Of a stretch of DNA of 64,000 nucleotides, positions 18,102 through 26,720 are shown piece after piece. Below the pieces are notes generated by a model. That model saw only the letters and a list, made by a program, of their open reading frames with translations. It ran no database searches and was not told the origin of the DNA. How positions within the stretch are numbered: the stretch's first letter is position 1; each line of letters starts with the position of its first letter. Position numbers and translations under genes: made by a program. The DNA comes from CAZBSE01 sp964610385 (GTDB lineage: Bacteria > Actinomycetota > Humimicrobiia > Humimicrobiales > Humimicrobiaceae): positions 186,001 to 250,000 of the forward strand of contig CAZSXW010000003.1 of the NCBI GenBank assembly GCA_964610385.1. Direction: 5' to 3'.

Positions 18102-18202
18102 TTTCATCTCAGGATTGACGGGGTCATTTGAGGATACTGAGATTTATTGCCGGTTTTTTGGCTGAAGTTTTATGCAAGAGGAATATATAACGGGGAGTTA
18201 TT

Positions 18203-20539
18203 ATGGAAACTGAATTAGACAGAAAAAATGATGTCAAGCTTGGTAAAAAAAGTTCTTCAAATATCTGTGTGATAAGTTACGACATTATTGGCAGAAATAT
18301 GGCCGGTCCAGGTATTAGGTTTTATGAGTTTGCTAAAATTTTGTCTGATTACCTGGATGTGACCTTGGTCACTCCCAATAAAATAGATATTGATACTGAA
18401 GGTTTCAAGGCCAGACAGTATAAGCTGGGCAATTACAAGAGTTTGCAGAAATATGTTGATAAAGCAGATGCCATATTGATACAGGGCCATATTCTTTATT
18501 ACTTTCCCTTTCTGAGAAATTTCAAAGGTAAGATCATCGTGGACCTTTATAATCCTTTCAATTTGGAAAGCCTGGAAATGTTCGGTGATAGTGATATGAC
18601 TGAAAGGATCAGAATCGACAAAAACAATTTGAATATCTTAAAAATGCAGCTTTCAATAGGTGACTTTTTTATCTGTGCAAGCGAAAAACAGAGGGACTAT
18701 TGGGTTGGGATGTTAAATGCCATGGGTAGAATAAACCCCTATAATTATGATTCCGATAAGACCTTGAAAAACCTGATAGATATTGTCCCTTCGGGAATGC
18801 CCTCCCAGCCTCCCAAGCGGTCTGCCTCATTTACCGGGGATAAGATCCCGGGTATAGGTGAGCGTGACCATATAATCTTATGGGGCGGAGGCATATGGAA
18901 CTGGCTTGATCCGATTACACCTATTAAGGCGCTATGGGAGATAACCAGGAATAAAAGGAACATAAAAATGATATTTATGGGGATCAAACACCCGGATGCA
19001 AGCCTTCCTGAAATGAGGAAATGTAATGAAGCAATAAAGTTAAGCAAAGAACTCGATATGTATGAAAAATTCGTGTTCTTTAACGAATGGACACCCTACG
19101 ATTTAAGACAGACATTCCTGCTGGACTCGGATATGGGTATTTCCATTCATCAGGAAAGGATTGAGACCGAGTTTTCCTATAGGACAAGGGTCATGGATTA
19201 CATATGGGCAAGGCTTCCGGTAGTAACTACCGAAGGGGATTCTATAGCTAAGATGGTAAAGGCTGAAAAAATAGGCGAGGTGGTAAAATATGAGAATACC
19301 GCCCAGCTGGCAAGAGTCATGGAGAACATGGCTACTAATAAAAGTCTGAGAGAAATATATAAAAAGAACTTGATCAGGATAGCCCCCAGATTTTACTGGG
19401 AAAATGTGACCAAACCACTTGTCAAATACTGCGTCGATCCTGATTATGCATTAGATAAGAAAAAGATCATAGAGCTTATAGACCTGCAGAACAGTAAAAT
19501 CTCAAGGATAATAAAAGACAATTTTGAGGGTTATGCAAATGTACTTAATATAACTTCCAATAAATATAAAGATGAAGAAGTAATAAGTGGAACCAGCGTA
19601 GGCAAAATATTCTGGGCTGAGATAGATGTGGACTTGATGGCTGCAGAGGATGAAGAGAAAGAGCTGGATGAAATTGGATTGCTAAAGACTAAGATAACCG
19701 AAAGGACCAAGTATGAAGGTATTATTTTAAATAATGTATTTTATAAGATATCCCCGAAGTTTTTTTATGACCTGGTGAATGTTCTTGCGTCGAGGTTGAA
19801 AAAAGATGGACTTTTATTTTTTTCAATTCCAGAGCAAAGAGGGTTGTACAAGCTTCTCGGGGAAGGTAAGGTGAGAAGCCGTTCTACTGCAAGGATCGAT
19901 GACTTTACTATTGAATATATACTAAAAAATGCCGGTTTTGAAATCAAAGATAAGGGGATATGGGATGAAATAGGGTATAAGACTATGGATGCGGTTGAGA
20001 ATGAAATAAGTGAGATATACGGAAAGAATGAATTATTTGAGCTTTTCGAAGTTAAACTGGATAGAAAGAATTTTGAGGAGGTAAAACTTTTAGGCAGATT
20101 TGATATTTTAAATTCCGAAGATCTGACCAAAGATAAGAGCATGAAGGGAGCGTTTAGGAGATACATCTATCTACTTTCCAGTATGTATTTTGAAAATTTA
20201 AGAAAGAGTTATAACCAGTCAATGAAAGCTATCAATAATAACATCCAGGTTCAGATAAACAATGAGATGAACGAAATAAATCGAAAAAATCGGGAAAGAT
20301 TGGTTCTTATATATTTTGATATATTCCGCACCCTTTATAGGGAAATAAAGAGTCTGGGTTACGATATAAGCAGTTTAAGGGAAGTTCTGGGTAGTTTCAA
20401 ACCTAAAAGCAAATCAGGCCTGAAGGTAGATATTGACCAGAAACTTGAGGTCTTGCTTAGGGATCTTGAAAATATTGATAGAATAATGGGTCTGACTATT
20501 TCCAATAAATATTATTTGGCAAAAAAGCTTAGATCTTAG
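18203..20539 (+). CDS. GT4-like glycosyltransferase fused to a degenerate methyltransferase-like domain
   Basis: 778 residues. About 15-420 is a GT-B glycosyltransferase (GPGIRFYEFAKILSDY at the N-terminal half; GGGIWNWLDPITPIKAL and FNEWTPYDLRQTFLLDSDMGISIHQERIETEFSYRTR in the C-terminal half). About 445-600 has the layout of a class I SAM methyltransferase (GYANVLNITSN, then YEGIILNNVFYKI, LKKDGLLFFSIPE and FTIEYILKNAGFEIKDKG). The usual glycine-rich motif I (DxGxGxG) is replaced by NITSN, so catalysis there is doubtful. The remaining ~150 residues are alpha-helical and coiled-coil-like. ATG start with GGGGAG site. Confidence 0.78.
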   Translation: METELDRKNDVKLGKKSSSNICVISYDIIGRNMAGPGIRFYEFAKILSDYLDVTLVTPNKIDIDTEGFKARQYKLGNYKSLQKYVDKADAILIQGHILYYFPFLRNFKGKIIVDLYNPFNLESLEMFGDSDMTERIRIDKNNLNILKMQLSIGDFFICASEKQRDYWVGMLNAMGRINPYNYDSDKTLKNLIDIVPSGMPSQPPKRSASFTGDKIPGIGERDHIILWGGGIWNWLDPITPIKALWEITRNKRNIKMIFMGIKHPDASLPEMRKCNEAIKLSKELDMYEKFVFFNEWTPYDLRQTFLLDSDMGISIHQERIETEFSYRTRVMDYIWARLPVVTTEGDSIAKMVKAEKIGEVVKYENTAQLARVMENMATNKSLREIYKKNLIRIAPRFYWENVTKPLVKYCVDPDYALDKKKIIELIDLQNSKISRIIKDNFEGYANVLNITSNKYKDEEVISGTSVGKIFWAEIDVDLMAAEDEEKELDEIGLLKTKITERTKYEGIILNNVFYKISPKFFYDLVNVLASRLKKDGLLFFSIPEQRGLYKLLGEGKVRSRSTARIDDFTIEYILKNAGFEIKDKGIWDEIGYKTMDAVENEISEIYGKNELFELFEVKLDRKNFEEVKLLGRFDILNSEDLTKDKSMKGAFRRYIYLLSSMYFENLRKSYNQSMKAINNNIQVQINNEMNEINRKNRERLVLIYFDIFRTLYREIKSLGYDISSLREVLGSFKPKSKSGLKVDIDQKLEVLLRDLENIDRIMGLTISNKYYLAKKLRS

Positions 20540-20655
20540 CTGTTAAATCTAAGGGATAAATCATATCTACAGTGCGCATGAAATTTTACCAAATATTGAG
20601 CTTATTGAATTTTCACAAGATAATATTTCAGGCAAAGGTAAGGTGAGAGATTTAA

Positions 20656-22065
20656 TTGGTCCAGGATGATGATCCTTTGATATCGATTATAACTGTAAAT
20701 TTTAACGGTATAAGATTTTTAAATAACCTTTTTAACTCCATAATCAATCTTAATTATCCGCCCGAAAAGATACAGATAATAATGGTGGACAATAATTCCA
20801 GAGACGGCTCGGTAGAATTTGTTAAGAATAAATTTCCACAGGTGGATATAGTAGCACTGAAGGAGAATAAAGGATATGCGGGGGGCAACAATGAAGGATT
20901 TTACCGCTCAAAAGGTAGGTATGTTGCCCTTATTAATAATGATTGCGTGGTGGATAAGAACTGGTTGTGCGAAATGCTTGCTGTCTTCAGGCAGAATGCC
21001 GATAGTTGTAAAATAGGAGCGGTGGGATCCAAAGTAATTTTTTATTACACGTACCTGCCGCTACAGCTGATAGCCGGCAGCGGTAATAAAGAAGGTCGGT
21101 GGGGAAGTCGGAGATCAAGGAGGCTGGGTGTTCAAATATATGATATAAAAGTAGGGGTCTCCGGGAAAAAAGAAGGCGAAAAAGATATTTTAAATAAAAG
21201 TGTAAAATATATGGATGGCTTTTACCCTCAGGAATCAGATAGCAAAGGGAGGATCTACCGCTGGTCGGGAGGTAATGCTGTTCTGGCGGTACCGATCGTG
21301 GATTTAAAAAAAGATCTGGATTTGAGTTTCAGGGTGCTATCGTTTATCACGCCCAATGATTTACAGTTGATAATAGGTGGAGAAATAATAGCAGATATAA
21401 GGGTCACCAGAAGAGCTAAAAGAGTAGAAATGAAAATCCCCAGGAGGCTTTTTACTTATAGGAAGGATATCATTAACAGTTGTGGTATTGAGATAAACCG
21501 GTCTCTTTACAGCAGGGATAGGGGTTTTGAGAGTTTTGATGTAGGCCAGTGTGGGCGGGTTGAAGAAGTCTTTGGGCTTAGCGGAAGCAGCTTTATGATG
21601 GACAGAAAAATGTTTGTGGAGATGGGCTGTTTTGATGATTCCTTCTTCACCTACTATGAAGATGTCGATCTGTTCTGGAGATCCAGGCTGGCAGGCTGGA
21701 AAACTTTCTTCACTCCTAAATCTATAGTAAGGCATTTTCACTGTGGTACCAGCCAGGAGTGGTCTTATGATTTCATATATCATGTGCTAAAAAACAGACT
21801 GCTTATGATTTTTAAGTGCGGTTGGCCGATTTTATTTTTTAAAAGTTACGTGGTATTTATCCTTTCAAATATAATAAACATCTTAAGTTACCTTGGTACA
21901 AAGCTGAGATGGATAAGTCAGAAAAGAATTGATATACCGATCAGAATAAGGATTTTCTTTGAACTCTTTTATTTACTGCCAAAAAACTTGTTAAACAGGA
22001 TTAAAATAAGGAAAAGCAGCAAAATAAGTGACAGGATGATCAAAAGCTGGGTAAGGAATTTTTAA
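20656..22065 (+). CDS. GT2 glycosyltransferase with an inserted beta-sandwich domain
   Basis: 469 residues. The N-terminal GT-A half has ISIITVNFNG, MVDNNSRDGS, NNDCVVDKNW; the C-terminal half of the fold resumes at about residue 300 with GLSGSSFMMDRKMF and YYEDVDLFWR. In between (about 188-295) lies an extra beta-rich block: MDGFYPQE, YRWSGGNAVLAVP and alternating hydrophobic strands. Its pattern recalls the small carbohydrate-binding-like sandwich found in some multidomain glycosyltransferases. The GT4 of the next gene carries a comparable insert. TTG start at 20656 with an AAGGTGAG site. Confidence 0.82.
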   Translation: MVQDDDPLISIITVNFNGIRFLNNLFNSIINLNYPPEKIQIIMVDNNSRDGSVEFVKNKFPQVDIVALKENKGYAGGNNEGFYRSKGRYVALINNDCVVDKNWLCEMLAVFRQNADSCKIGAVGSKVIFYYTYLPLQLIAGSGNKEGRWGSRRSRRLGVQIYDIKVGVSGKKEGEKDILNKSVKYMDGFYPQESDSKGRIYRWSGGNAVLAVPIVDLKKDLDLSFRVLSFITPNDLQLIIGGEIIADIRVTRRAKRVEMKIPRRLFTYRKDIINSCGIEINRSLYSRDRGFESFDVGQCGRVEEVFGLSGSSFMMDRKMFVEMGCFDDSFFTYYEDVDLFWRSRLAGWKTFFTPKSIVRHFHCGTSQEWSYDFIYHVLKNRLLMIFKCGWPILFFKSYVVFILSNIINILSYLGTKLRWISQKRIDIPIRIRIFFELFYLLPKNLLNRIKIRKSSKISDRMIKSWVRNF

Positions 22066-22077
22066 CAGGGCGAGCTC

Positions 22078-23706
22078 ATGAAAAAGATCGGAATTTATGA
22101 CAGGTATTTATCAACAGCCGGAGGTGGAGAACGTTACAGCTGCAAGATTGCCGAGGTCTTATCCGAAAGAAAAGGATTTGAAGTAGATCTGATCACTGAT
22201 ATTTTTGCAGATCTAAAAGAGGTTTCGGGGAGGCTGAACCTTAATCTTGATAGGGTAAACCTGAAGGTATTTCCTTTTATATCTGAGGATTATGCTGAAA
22301 GAGTGACAAAGAAATATGATCTTTTTATAAATGCTACTTACCTAAGTTCCCTTTCTGCCTATGGTAAAAGAAATATATATCTGTGCTATTTCCCGACTCC
22401 TTTTGATGTTGATTTCCGTTTGATCCATAAGCTTATACTGTTTTTTTTCAGGCTACCTGCGGTATGGATATTTAAAATTTCGGAAAGATTGTCCCACGAT
22501 TTAAGTGAATCAGAAGTCATTGAGGGGCTGTATGATATAAAAAGGTTTATATTAAGGAGGGGGAGCTGGAGCAGCGGAAGGGTTGTTCTAAAGGTAAAAA
22601 AGGCAAGCAAGCCGCTGATCCTGGGTTTTAAAAATCCCAAGACAAGTAACCTGGATGAAATGAGTGTGAGTATCAAGGTATATGGCGGAAAACAGGTAAA
22701 AAAAGACAGACTTTTATATCATAGAGATATCAGGCTTAAAAAAGGAGCTGTACATACTTCCGAGATTCCCTTGAATTTTGATGATAAATACTACCTGGTG
22801 ATAATCTCATCCGATATTTTTATTCCCATGGAAGTCGACAGCAGTTCCAGAGATTCCAGAAAACTCGGTACGGTGGTCTATGAAAGAAGTAGGATAGGTT
22901 TTTTTAAAAAGGTGATACTTAAAATTTTAGGGTATATACCTTTGTTCCTGGTGACTTTTCCCAGAGATCTTAAATTTTTAAAAACTTACAACAAAATAAT
23001 TACCATATCACAATATTCTAAGAAATGGGTGAAGAGATTATGGGACAGGCAGAGTACTGTTTTATATCCTCCCGTGGATATTGATAGCTTTAAATCTGGG
23101 ATGAAGGAGAAAATCATCTTGAGTGTGGGCAGATTTTTCCCCGAGCATCATAATAAAAAGCAGCTGGAAATGGCTGAAATATTTAAGAAAATGCTGGAAC
23201 GATATCCTGTTGAAATGAAGGATTATACCCTATATCTGGTCGGTGGCGTGGACAGGAGACCGGACCATCTGCGGTATGTGGAAAAGATAAGGGAAGTGGC
23301 CAAAAATTACCCTATAAAGGTGATCACTAATATAAAATGGCCGCTTCTGGTGGAGCTTTTTGCAAAGTCACGTATTTTCTGGCATGCTTCGGGGATGGAT
23401 GAAGATGAAAAAGTCAATCCGGAGAAATTCGAGCATTTCGGAATAACTACTGTTGAGGCAATGGCAGCCGGGTGTATTCCGGCGGTCATAAATAAGGGGG
23501 GCCAGAAGGAGATCATAAATGACGGGCATAATGGGTTCTTATTTGAAAGCTGTGAAGAGCTTGAGAATATTACTATAGGCATAATACGGGGGGAAGTGGA
23601 TACTAAAAAGATCGGTAAGAATGCGGCTCAAGACTGCAGAAGATTTTCAAATTTAAATTTTAAAAAAGGATTGCTTACAATAATCGATGATTTATTGGAA
23701 AAGTAG
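22078..23706 (+). CDS. GT4 glycosyltransferase (ALG11/mannosyltransferase-like) with an inserted beta-rich domain
   Basis: 542 residues. The N-terminal GT-B half starts IGIYDRYLSTAGGGERYSCK; the C-terminal half has SVGRFFPEHHNKKQ, VGGVDRRPDH and the retaining-type acceptor/donor motif KFEHFGITTVEAMAAGCIP, close to the ALG11/PimB-type EX7E pattern. Residues about 150-265 are an insert (GLYDIKRF, GSWSSGRVVLKV, then strands to RKLGTVVYE) that resembles the insert in the neighbouring GT2. Begins 12 bp after the previous stop with a GGGCGAG site. The donor sugar is not determinable; GDP-mannose or GDP-rhamnose are plausible from the pathway genes at 34.5-40.3 kb. Confidence 0.83.
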   Translation: MKKIGIYDRYLSTAGGGERYSCKIAEVLSERKGFEVDLITDIFADLKEVSGRLNLNLDRVNLKVFPFISEDYAERVTKKYDLFINATYLSSLSAYGKRNIYLCYFPTPFDVDFRLIHKLILFFFRLPAVWIFKISERLSHDLSESEVIEGLYDIKRFILRRGSWSSGRVVLKVKKASKPLILGFKNPKTSNLDEMSVSIKVYGGKQVKKDRLLYHRDIRLKKGAVHTSEIPLNFDDKYYLVIISSDIFIPMEVDSSSRDSRKLGTVVYERSRIGFFKKVILKILGYIPLFLVTFPRDLKFLKTYNKIITISQYSKKWVKRLWDRQSTVLYPPVDIDSFKSGMKEKIILSVGRFFPEHHNKKQLEMAEIFKKMLERYPVEMKDYTLYLVGGVDRRPDHLRYVEKIREVAKNYPIKVITNIKWPLLVELFAKSRIFWHASGMDEDEKVNPEKFEHFGITTVEAMAAGCIPAVINKGGQKEIINDGHNGFLFESCEELENITIGIIRGEVDTKKIGKNAAQDCRRFSNLNFKKGLLTIIDDLLEK

Positions 23707-23733
23707 CAAAGACACCCGGGAATGGTGGTATGA

Positions 23734-24708
23734 TTGGATATCAGTATAATAATCGTAAATTATAACAGTCTTGATTTTATTAAGGGATGCCTGGAGAGCA
23801 TCAAAAGACTCAACGGATCGGGCAGGAATAAAAAAAATCAATCAAGTTATGAGATACTGGTCGTGGATAATAAGTCAGGCGATGGAAGTATAGAGTATCT
23901 AAAGGAGCAGTCTAAGATAAGTGATATTCTGTATTTTATCCCGAATAAGAAAAACATGGGTTTTTCAAGGGCATCCAATATTGGAGCTTTAAAAGCGAAA
24001 GGCAGATATTTACTGTTTTTAAATCCCGATACCAAGTTTTTGGAAGGTGATTTAAGATCTTTAATAGATTTTTATAATAAAAATGATATAAACGGCAGTG
24101 TAGGAGTGGTAGGAGCAAAGATCTTAAATCCTGATGGGACACTTCAGCTCAACTCAAGGTCTTTTACGACCCTTGCCAGACAATTTTATGAAAGCTATTT
24201 TTTGCACAGGATATTTAAGAAGACCCTTATTTTCGGTTCTTATTTTATGAGCTGGTGGGACCATGAAGGAGAAAGGGAAGTAGATTGGCTTGCAGGATCA
24301 TTTATGTTTATAAAAAAGGATGTCTTTATGAAAGCCGGCATGTTTGACGAGGATTATTTTATGTACAGCGAGGACAGCGACCTTTGTCTGCGGTTGTATA
24401 GAAAAGGTTTTAAAAATTACTATTTCCCGTACTTTATTATAGAGCATGTTGACAAAGCTGTTGCCTCCAGGAATATGGCTGTAAGAGAGGCAGGGATATG
24501 GACAAGCAGAAGATTATATTTTAAGAAAAATTATTCCCGGGCACATGCCGTGCTTTTAAGTCTTATTTATTTGATAGGTGTTATAAACAGAATACTGTTA
24601 TTTATAATACTGTGTATATTCAATCCTGTAAAATTTGGCAGAGCCAGGCTTTTTATGTATTTTAAAGTATTAAAATTATATTTTGGAGGTCAGGGTTATG
24701 GAAGCTGA
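23734..24708 (+). CDS. GT2 glycosyltransferase (WbbL-type rhamnosyltransferase-like)
   Basis: 324 residues. DISIIIVNYNSLDFI, VVDNKSGDGS, NKKNMGFSRASNIG and FLNPDTKFL are the family marks of plasma-membrane-associated GT2 rhamnosyltransferases; DWLAGSFMFIKKDVF and YSEDSDLCLRLYRKG complete the fold. C-terminal hydrophobic segment suggests membrane association. TTG start at 23734 puts the conserved beta-strand at residue 2. The stop overlaps the following gene. Confidence 0.85.
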   Translation: MDISIIIVNYNSLDFIKGCLESIKRLNGSGRNKKNQSSYEILVVDNKSGDGSIEYLKEQSKISDILYFIPNKKNMGFSRASNIGALKAKGRYLLFLNPDTKFLEGDLRSLIDFYNKNDINGSVGVVGAKILNPDGTLQLNSRSFTTLARQFYESYFLHRIFKKTLIFGSYFMSWWDHEGEREVDWLAGSFMFIKKDVFMKAGMFDEDYFMYSEDSDLCLRLYRKGFKNYYFPYFIIEHVDKAVASRNMAVREAGIWTSRRLYFKKNYSRAHAVLLSLIYLIGVINRILLFIILCIFNPVKFGRARLFMYFKVLKLYFGGQGYGS

Positions 24709-25774
24709 AAACCGCAAGAGGACCGTAATGCCTGGCATAAGTTTTATAACTACTGTTTATAATGAAGAAGGGAATATTATTGATTTTCTAAAAAGCCTGA
24801 TGGAGCAGTCATGCCTTCCAGATGAGATGATTATAGTGGACGGAGGTTCCAAAGATAATACTTTTGATGTCATTTTAAAATTCTTTAAACATACTGCCTC
24901 TTTGAGATACAGGGATCTAAAGATAATGTTAAAGGGTGACTGGGGAGGCGGAGTAAGAAGACAAAAAGGACAAAGGCCAATGATAAATGTCAGGTTGATA
25001 AGGAAGGCAGGGGCAAATATTGCACAGGGAAGAAATGAAGCCATAAAAAAAGCTTCAGGTAGTATCATATGTGTAAGTGATGCAGGCTGTATTTTGGATA
25101 GAAACTGGCTTAAAGAAATAACTGACTTTTACGGTGGTGGTAAATACGGTGTGATCGGAGGACTTAATATGCCGCTGTGCAGGAGTTTTATGCAGAAATG
25201 CCTTGCATTATGCATCATGCCCGCAGAAAAAGAGGTGAAGGCCGAAAATTATATGCCATCTTCCAGGAATATCAGTTTCAAAAGGGAGGTCTGGGAAAAA
25301 ACAGGCGGATACCCTGAAAATATGGAATACGGGGAGGATATGAGATTTAATTTTAATATAAAAGCTGCCGGTTATGAAATAAAGTTTAACCCCAGGGCAG
25401 TAGTATATTGGAAGATGAGGGAAAACCCCGTTCGAATATTTAAACAGTTTTTTAGATATGCCAAAGGCGATGCTGCAGGAGGTATGTACCCATTTCGTCA
25501 TATTATAAGATTTACGACATTATTTGCTTTTCTAGTCATCTTGTTAAGTGCATTTTATTTCAGCAAGTGGATACTGGCTGTATTGATACCCCTTTTTATT
25601 ATTTACCTGTTTAGGCCTTATGCCAGACTGATAGGAAACAGGAACGTTAATAGGAATTGCAGCTTCAAAAGATTCGAGAAACTGTTTTCCATCCCCGTCA
25701 TACCTTTTTTAATGCTTCTGATAGACTTTTCTAAGATGTGCGGATATGTTTACGGAGCCTTCCACAAAATATAA
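24698..25774 (+). CDS. GT2 glycosyltransferase with C-terminal membrane segments
   Basis: ATG 24698 is chosen because a GGAGGT site lies 7 bp upstream; a TTG at 24683 in the same frame precedes that site. The protein (358 aa) has FITTVYNEEGNI, VDGGSKDNT, ARNEAIKKASGSIICVSDAGC and EYGEDMRFNFNIKAAG, typical of GT2 enzymes, then two to three hydrophobic helices from about residue 270. The first 11 bases overlap the previous gene, so the two are translationally coupled. Last gene of the glycosyltransferase run; the ~240 bp after it are very AT-rich with no feature I can name. Confidence 0.83.
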   Translation: MEAENRKRTVMPGISFITTVYNEEGNIIDFLKSLMEQSCLPDEMIIVDGGSKDNTFDVILKFFKHTASLRYRDLKIMLKGDWGGGVRRQKGQRPMINVRLIRKAGANIAQGRNEAIKKASGSIICVSDAGCILDRNWLKEITDFYGGGKYGVIGGLNMPLCRSFMQKCLALCIMPAEKEVKAENYMPSSRNISFKREVWEKTGGYPENMEYGEDMRFNFNIKAAGYEIKFNPRAVVYWKMRENPVRIFKQFFRYAKGDAAGGMYPFRHIIRFTTLFAFLVILLSAFYFSKWILAVLIPLFIIYLFRPYARLIGNRNVNRNCSFKRFEKLFSIPVIPFLMLLIDFSKMCGYVYGAFHKI

Positions 25775-26011
25775 TACAATAAAAATATAATATTCAAATA
25801 AGTATTTATAAGTATTTTTAAAAAGTATTTAATTATTTTTAAATTTGTTTTATAATATAACCTAAAATATAAAATTTAATCATTTTATTATAGAAATTTT
25901 TAATTAAATATGAGATAGTAATAAAAATTAATTATTAAATATATTATTAGAAACTAATACAATTTTAATAATAGTGATTTTTAAAAGCTGATGTTACCTA
26001 AGGGGTGAAAG

Positions 26012-26230
26012 ATGACTTACGAAGAAGATGTAAAAAGAATCGATACAAATGAGCTAAGGGTCAACCTTACTAAGTATCTGACGGAGAATTTGGGAGATAC
26101 CATATTTATAACAAGGTATAACAGATTAGTGGCAGAACTTAGAGTCTATACTGAAGAGACCAGGAGAAAAACAGAGCTCAGAATAGCTAAAAAGATGCTG
26201 GAAGCTGCTGAACGAAGCAAGAAGAAATAG
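26012..26230 (+). CDS. Phd/YefM-like small protein, orphan antitoxin candidate
   Basis: 72 residues: DTNELRVNLTKYLTENLGDT then IFITRYNRLVAELR follow the Phd/YefM pattern (short N-terminal dimerisation helix, then an ITRxxxxVAxL strand). The C-terminus is a charged helix. No toxin frame follows; the next coding region is the trp leader. Phd antitoxins without a toxin act elsewhere or are remnants. ATG with an AGGGG site. Confidence 0.55.
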   Translation: MTYEEDVKRIDTNELRVNLTKYLTENLGDTIFITRYNRLVAELRVYTEETRRKTELRIAKKMLEAAERSKKK

Positions 26231-26324
26231 TATGCCGGCTGAAGTTATATATATTAAATCATATATGGTTCTTCAATAGATTCCTATGCCGTACTGCTTT
26301 ATATTAGAAGCCAGATAATTGTAA

Positions 26325-26352
26325 TTGACTTGCTGAATAATTATGCTAATAT
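26325..26352 (+). promoter_or_regulatory. Sigma-A-type promoter of the trp operon
   Basis: TTGACT at 26325-26330, a 16-bp spacer and TAATAT at 26347-26352, with a TG at 26344-26345 one base before the -10 element (extended -10). Transcription would begin about 26359, roughly 45 bases before the leader peptide and 360 bases before trpE. Position and match make this the likely operon promoter. Confidence 0.65.
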
Positions 26353-26402
26353 ATATAAAACCTAAGAAGTAAAGGTCGTAGTCAGAGATTTTAGTGAGAT
26401 TT

Positions 26403-26492
26403 ATGATTTTTAGCGAAAAAAAATATAGTTATATAAAGAAGCTTATTGGCGTATTTATCTGGCTTAAAGATAATTCCTGCTGGCAAAGCTGA
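26403..26492 (+). CDS. trpL: trp operon leader peptide
   Basis: A 29-codon frame starting at ATG 26403 and ending TGA 26490-26492, with two Trp codons at positions 20 and 27 (IWLKDNSCWQS at the C-terminus). A GTGAG site sits 4 nt before the ATG. It lies between the promoter and the attenuator hairpin, and attenuator segment 1 falls between its two Trp codons, as expected for ribosome-mediated attenuation. Too short for usual gene calling. Confidence 0.7.
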   Translation: MIFSEKKYSYIKKLIGVFIWLKDNSCWQS

Positions 26493-26640
26493 TGAAGCTT
26501 GGCTTGTGGGAATTTCTTGCCTATGTCTAATTTTTTTCTACATATTTAATTTACTTTAATAAATAATCAAGAATTTTAAGAGTATTTCCATAAGAGCTAA
26601 GCAAAAGTGCTGAATCCTTAATGGAAATACTTTTATTTAT
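26473..26640 (+). terminator. trp attenuator: four-segment leader with intrinsic terminator
   Basis: Segment 1 ATTCCTGC (26473-26480) lies inside the leader peptide. Segment 2 GTGGGAAT (26506-26513) can pair with it (8 pairs, two G-U). Segment 2 can instead pair with ATTTCCAT (26584-26591), the 5' arm of the terminator. The terminator is AGTATTTCCAT (26581-26591) with ATGGAAATACT (26621-26631), a perfect 11-bp stem followed by TTTTATTTA. With plentiful Trp the ribosome finishes the leader and blocks segment 2, letting the terminator form. A ribosome stalled at Trp codons covers segment 1, freeing 2 to pair with 3 (antitermination). Confidence 0.7.
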
Positions 26641-26720
26641 ATATTAAGGATTAAGGGAGAGATTGATTGATACCGATATATTGAAGATTTAATTTATCAA
26701 ATATTAAAGAGCGGGATATT

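Noticed and set aside
26355..26720. T-box or TRAP-controlled leader before trpE
   Set aside because: I see no T-box consensus (AGGGUGGNACCGCG-like) and no regular GAG/UAG repeats; the Trp leader peptide with alternative hairpins explains the region.
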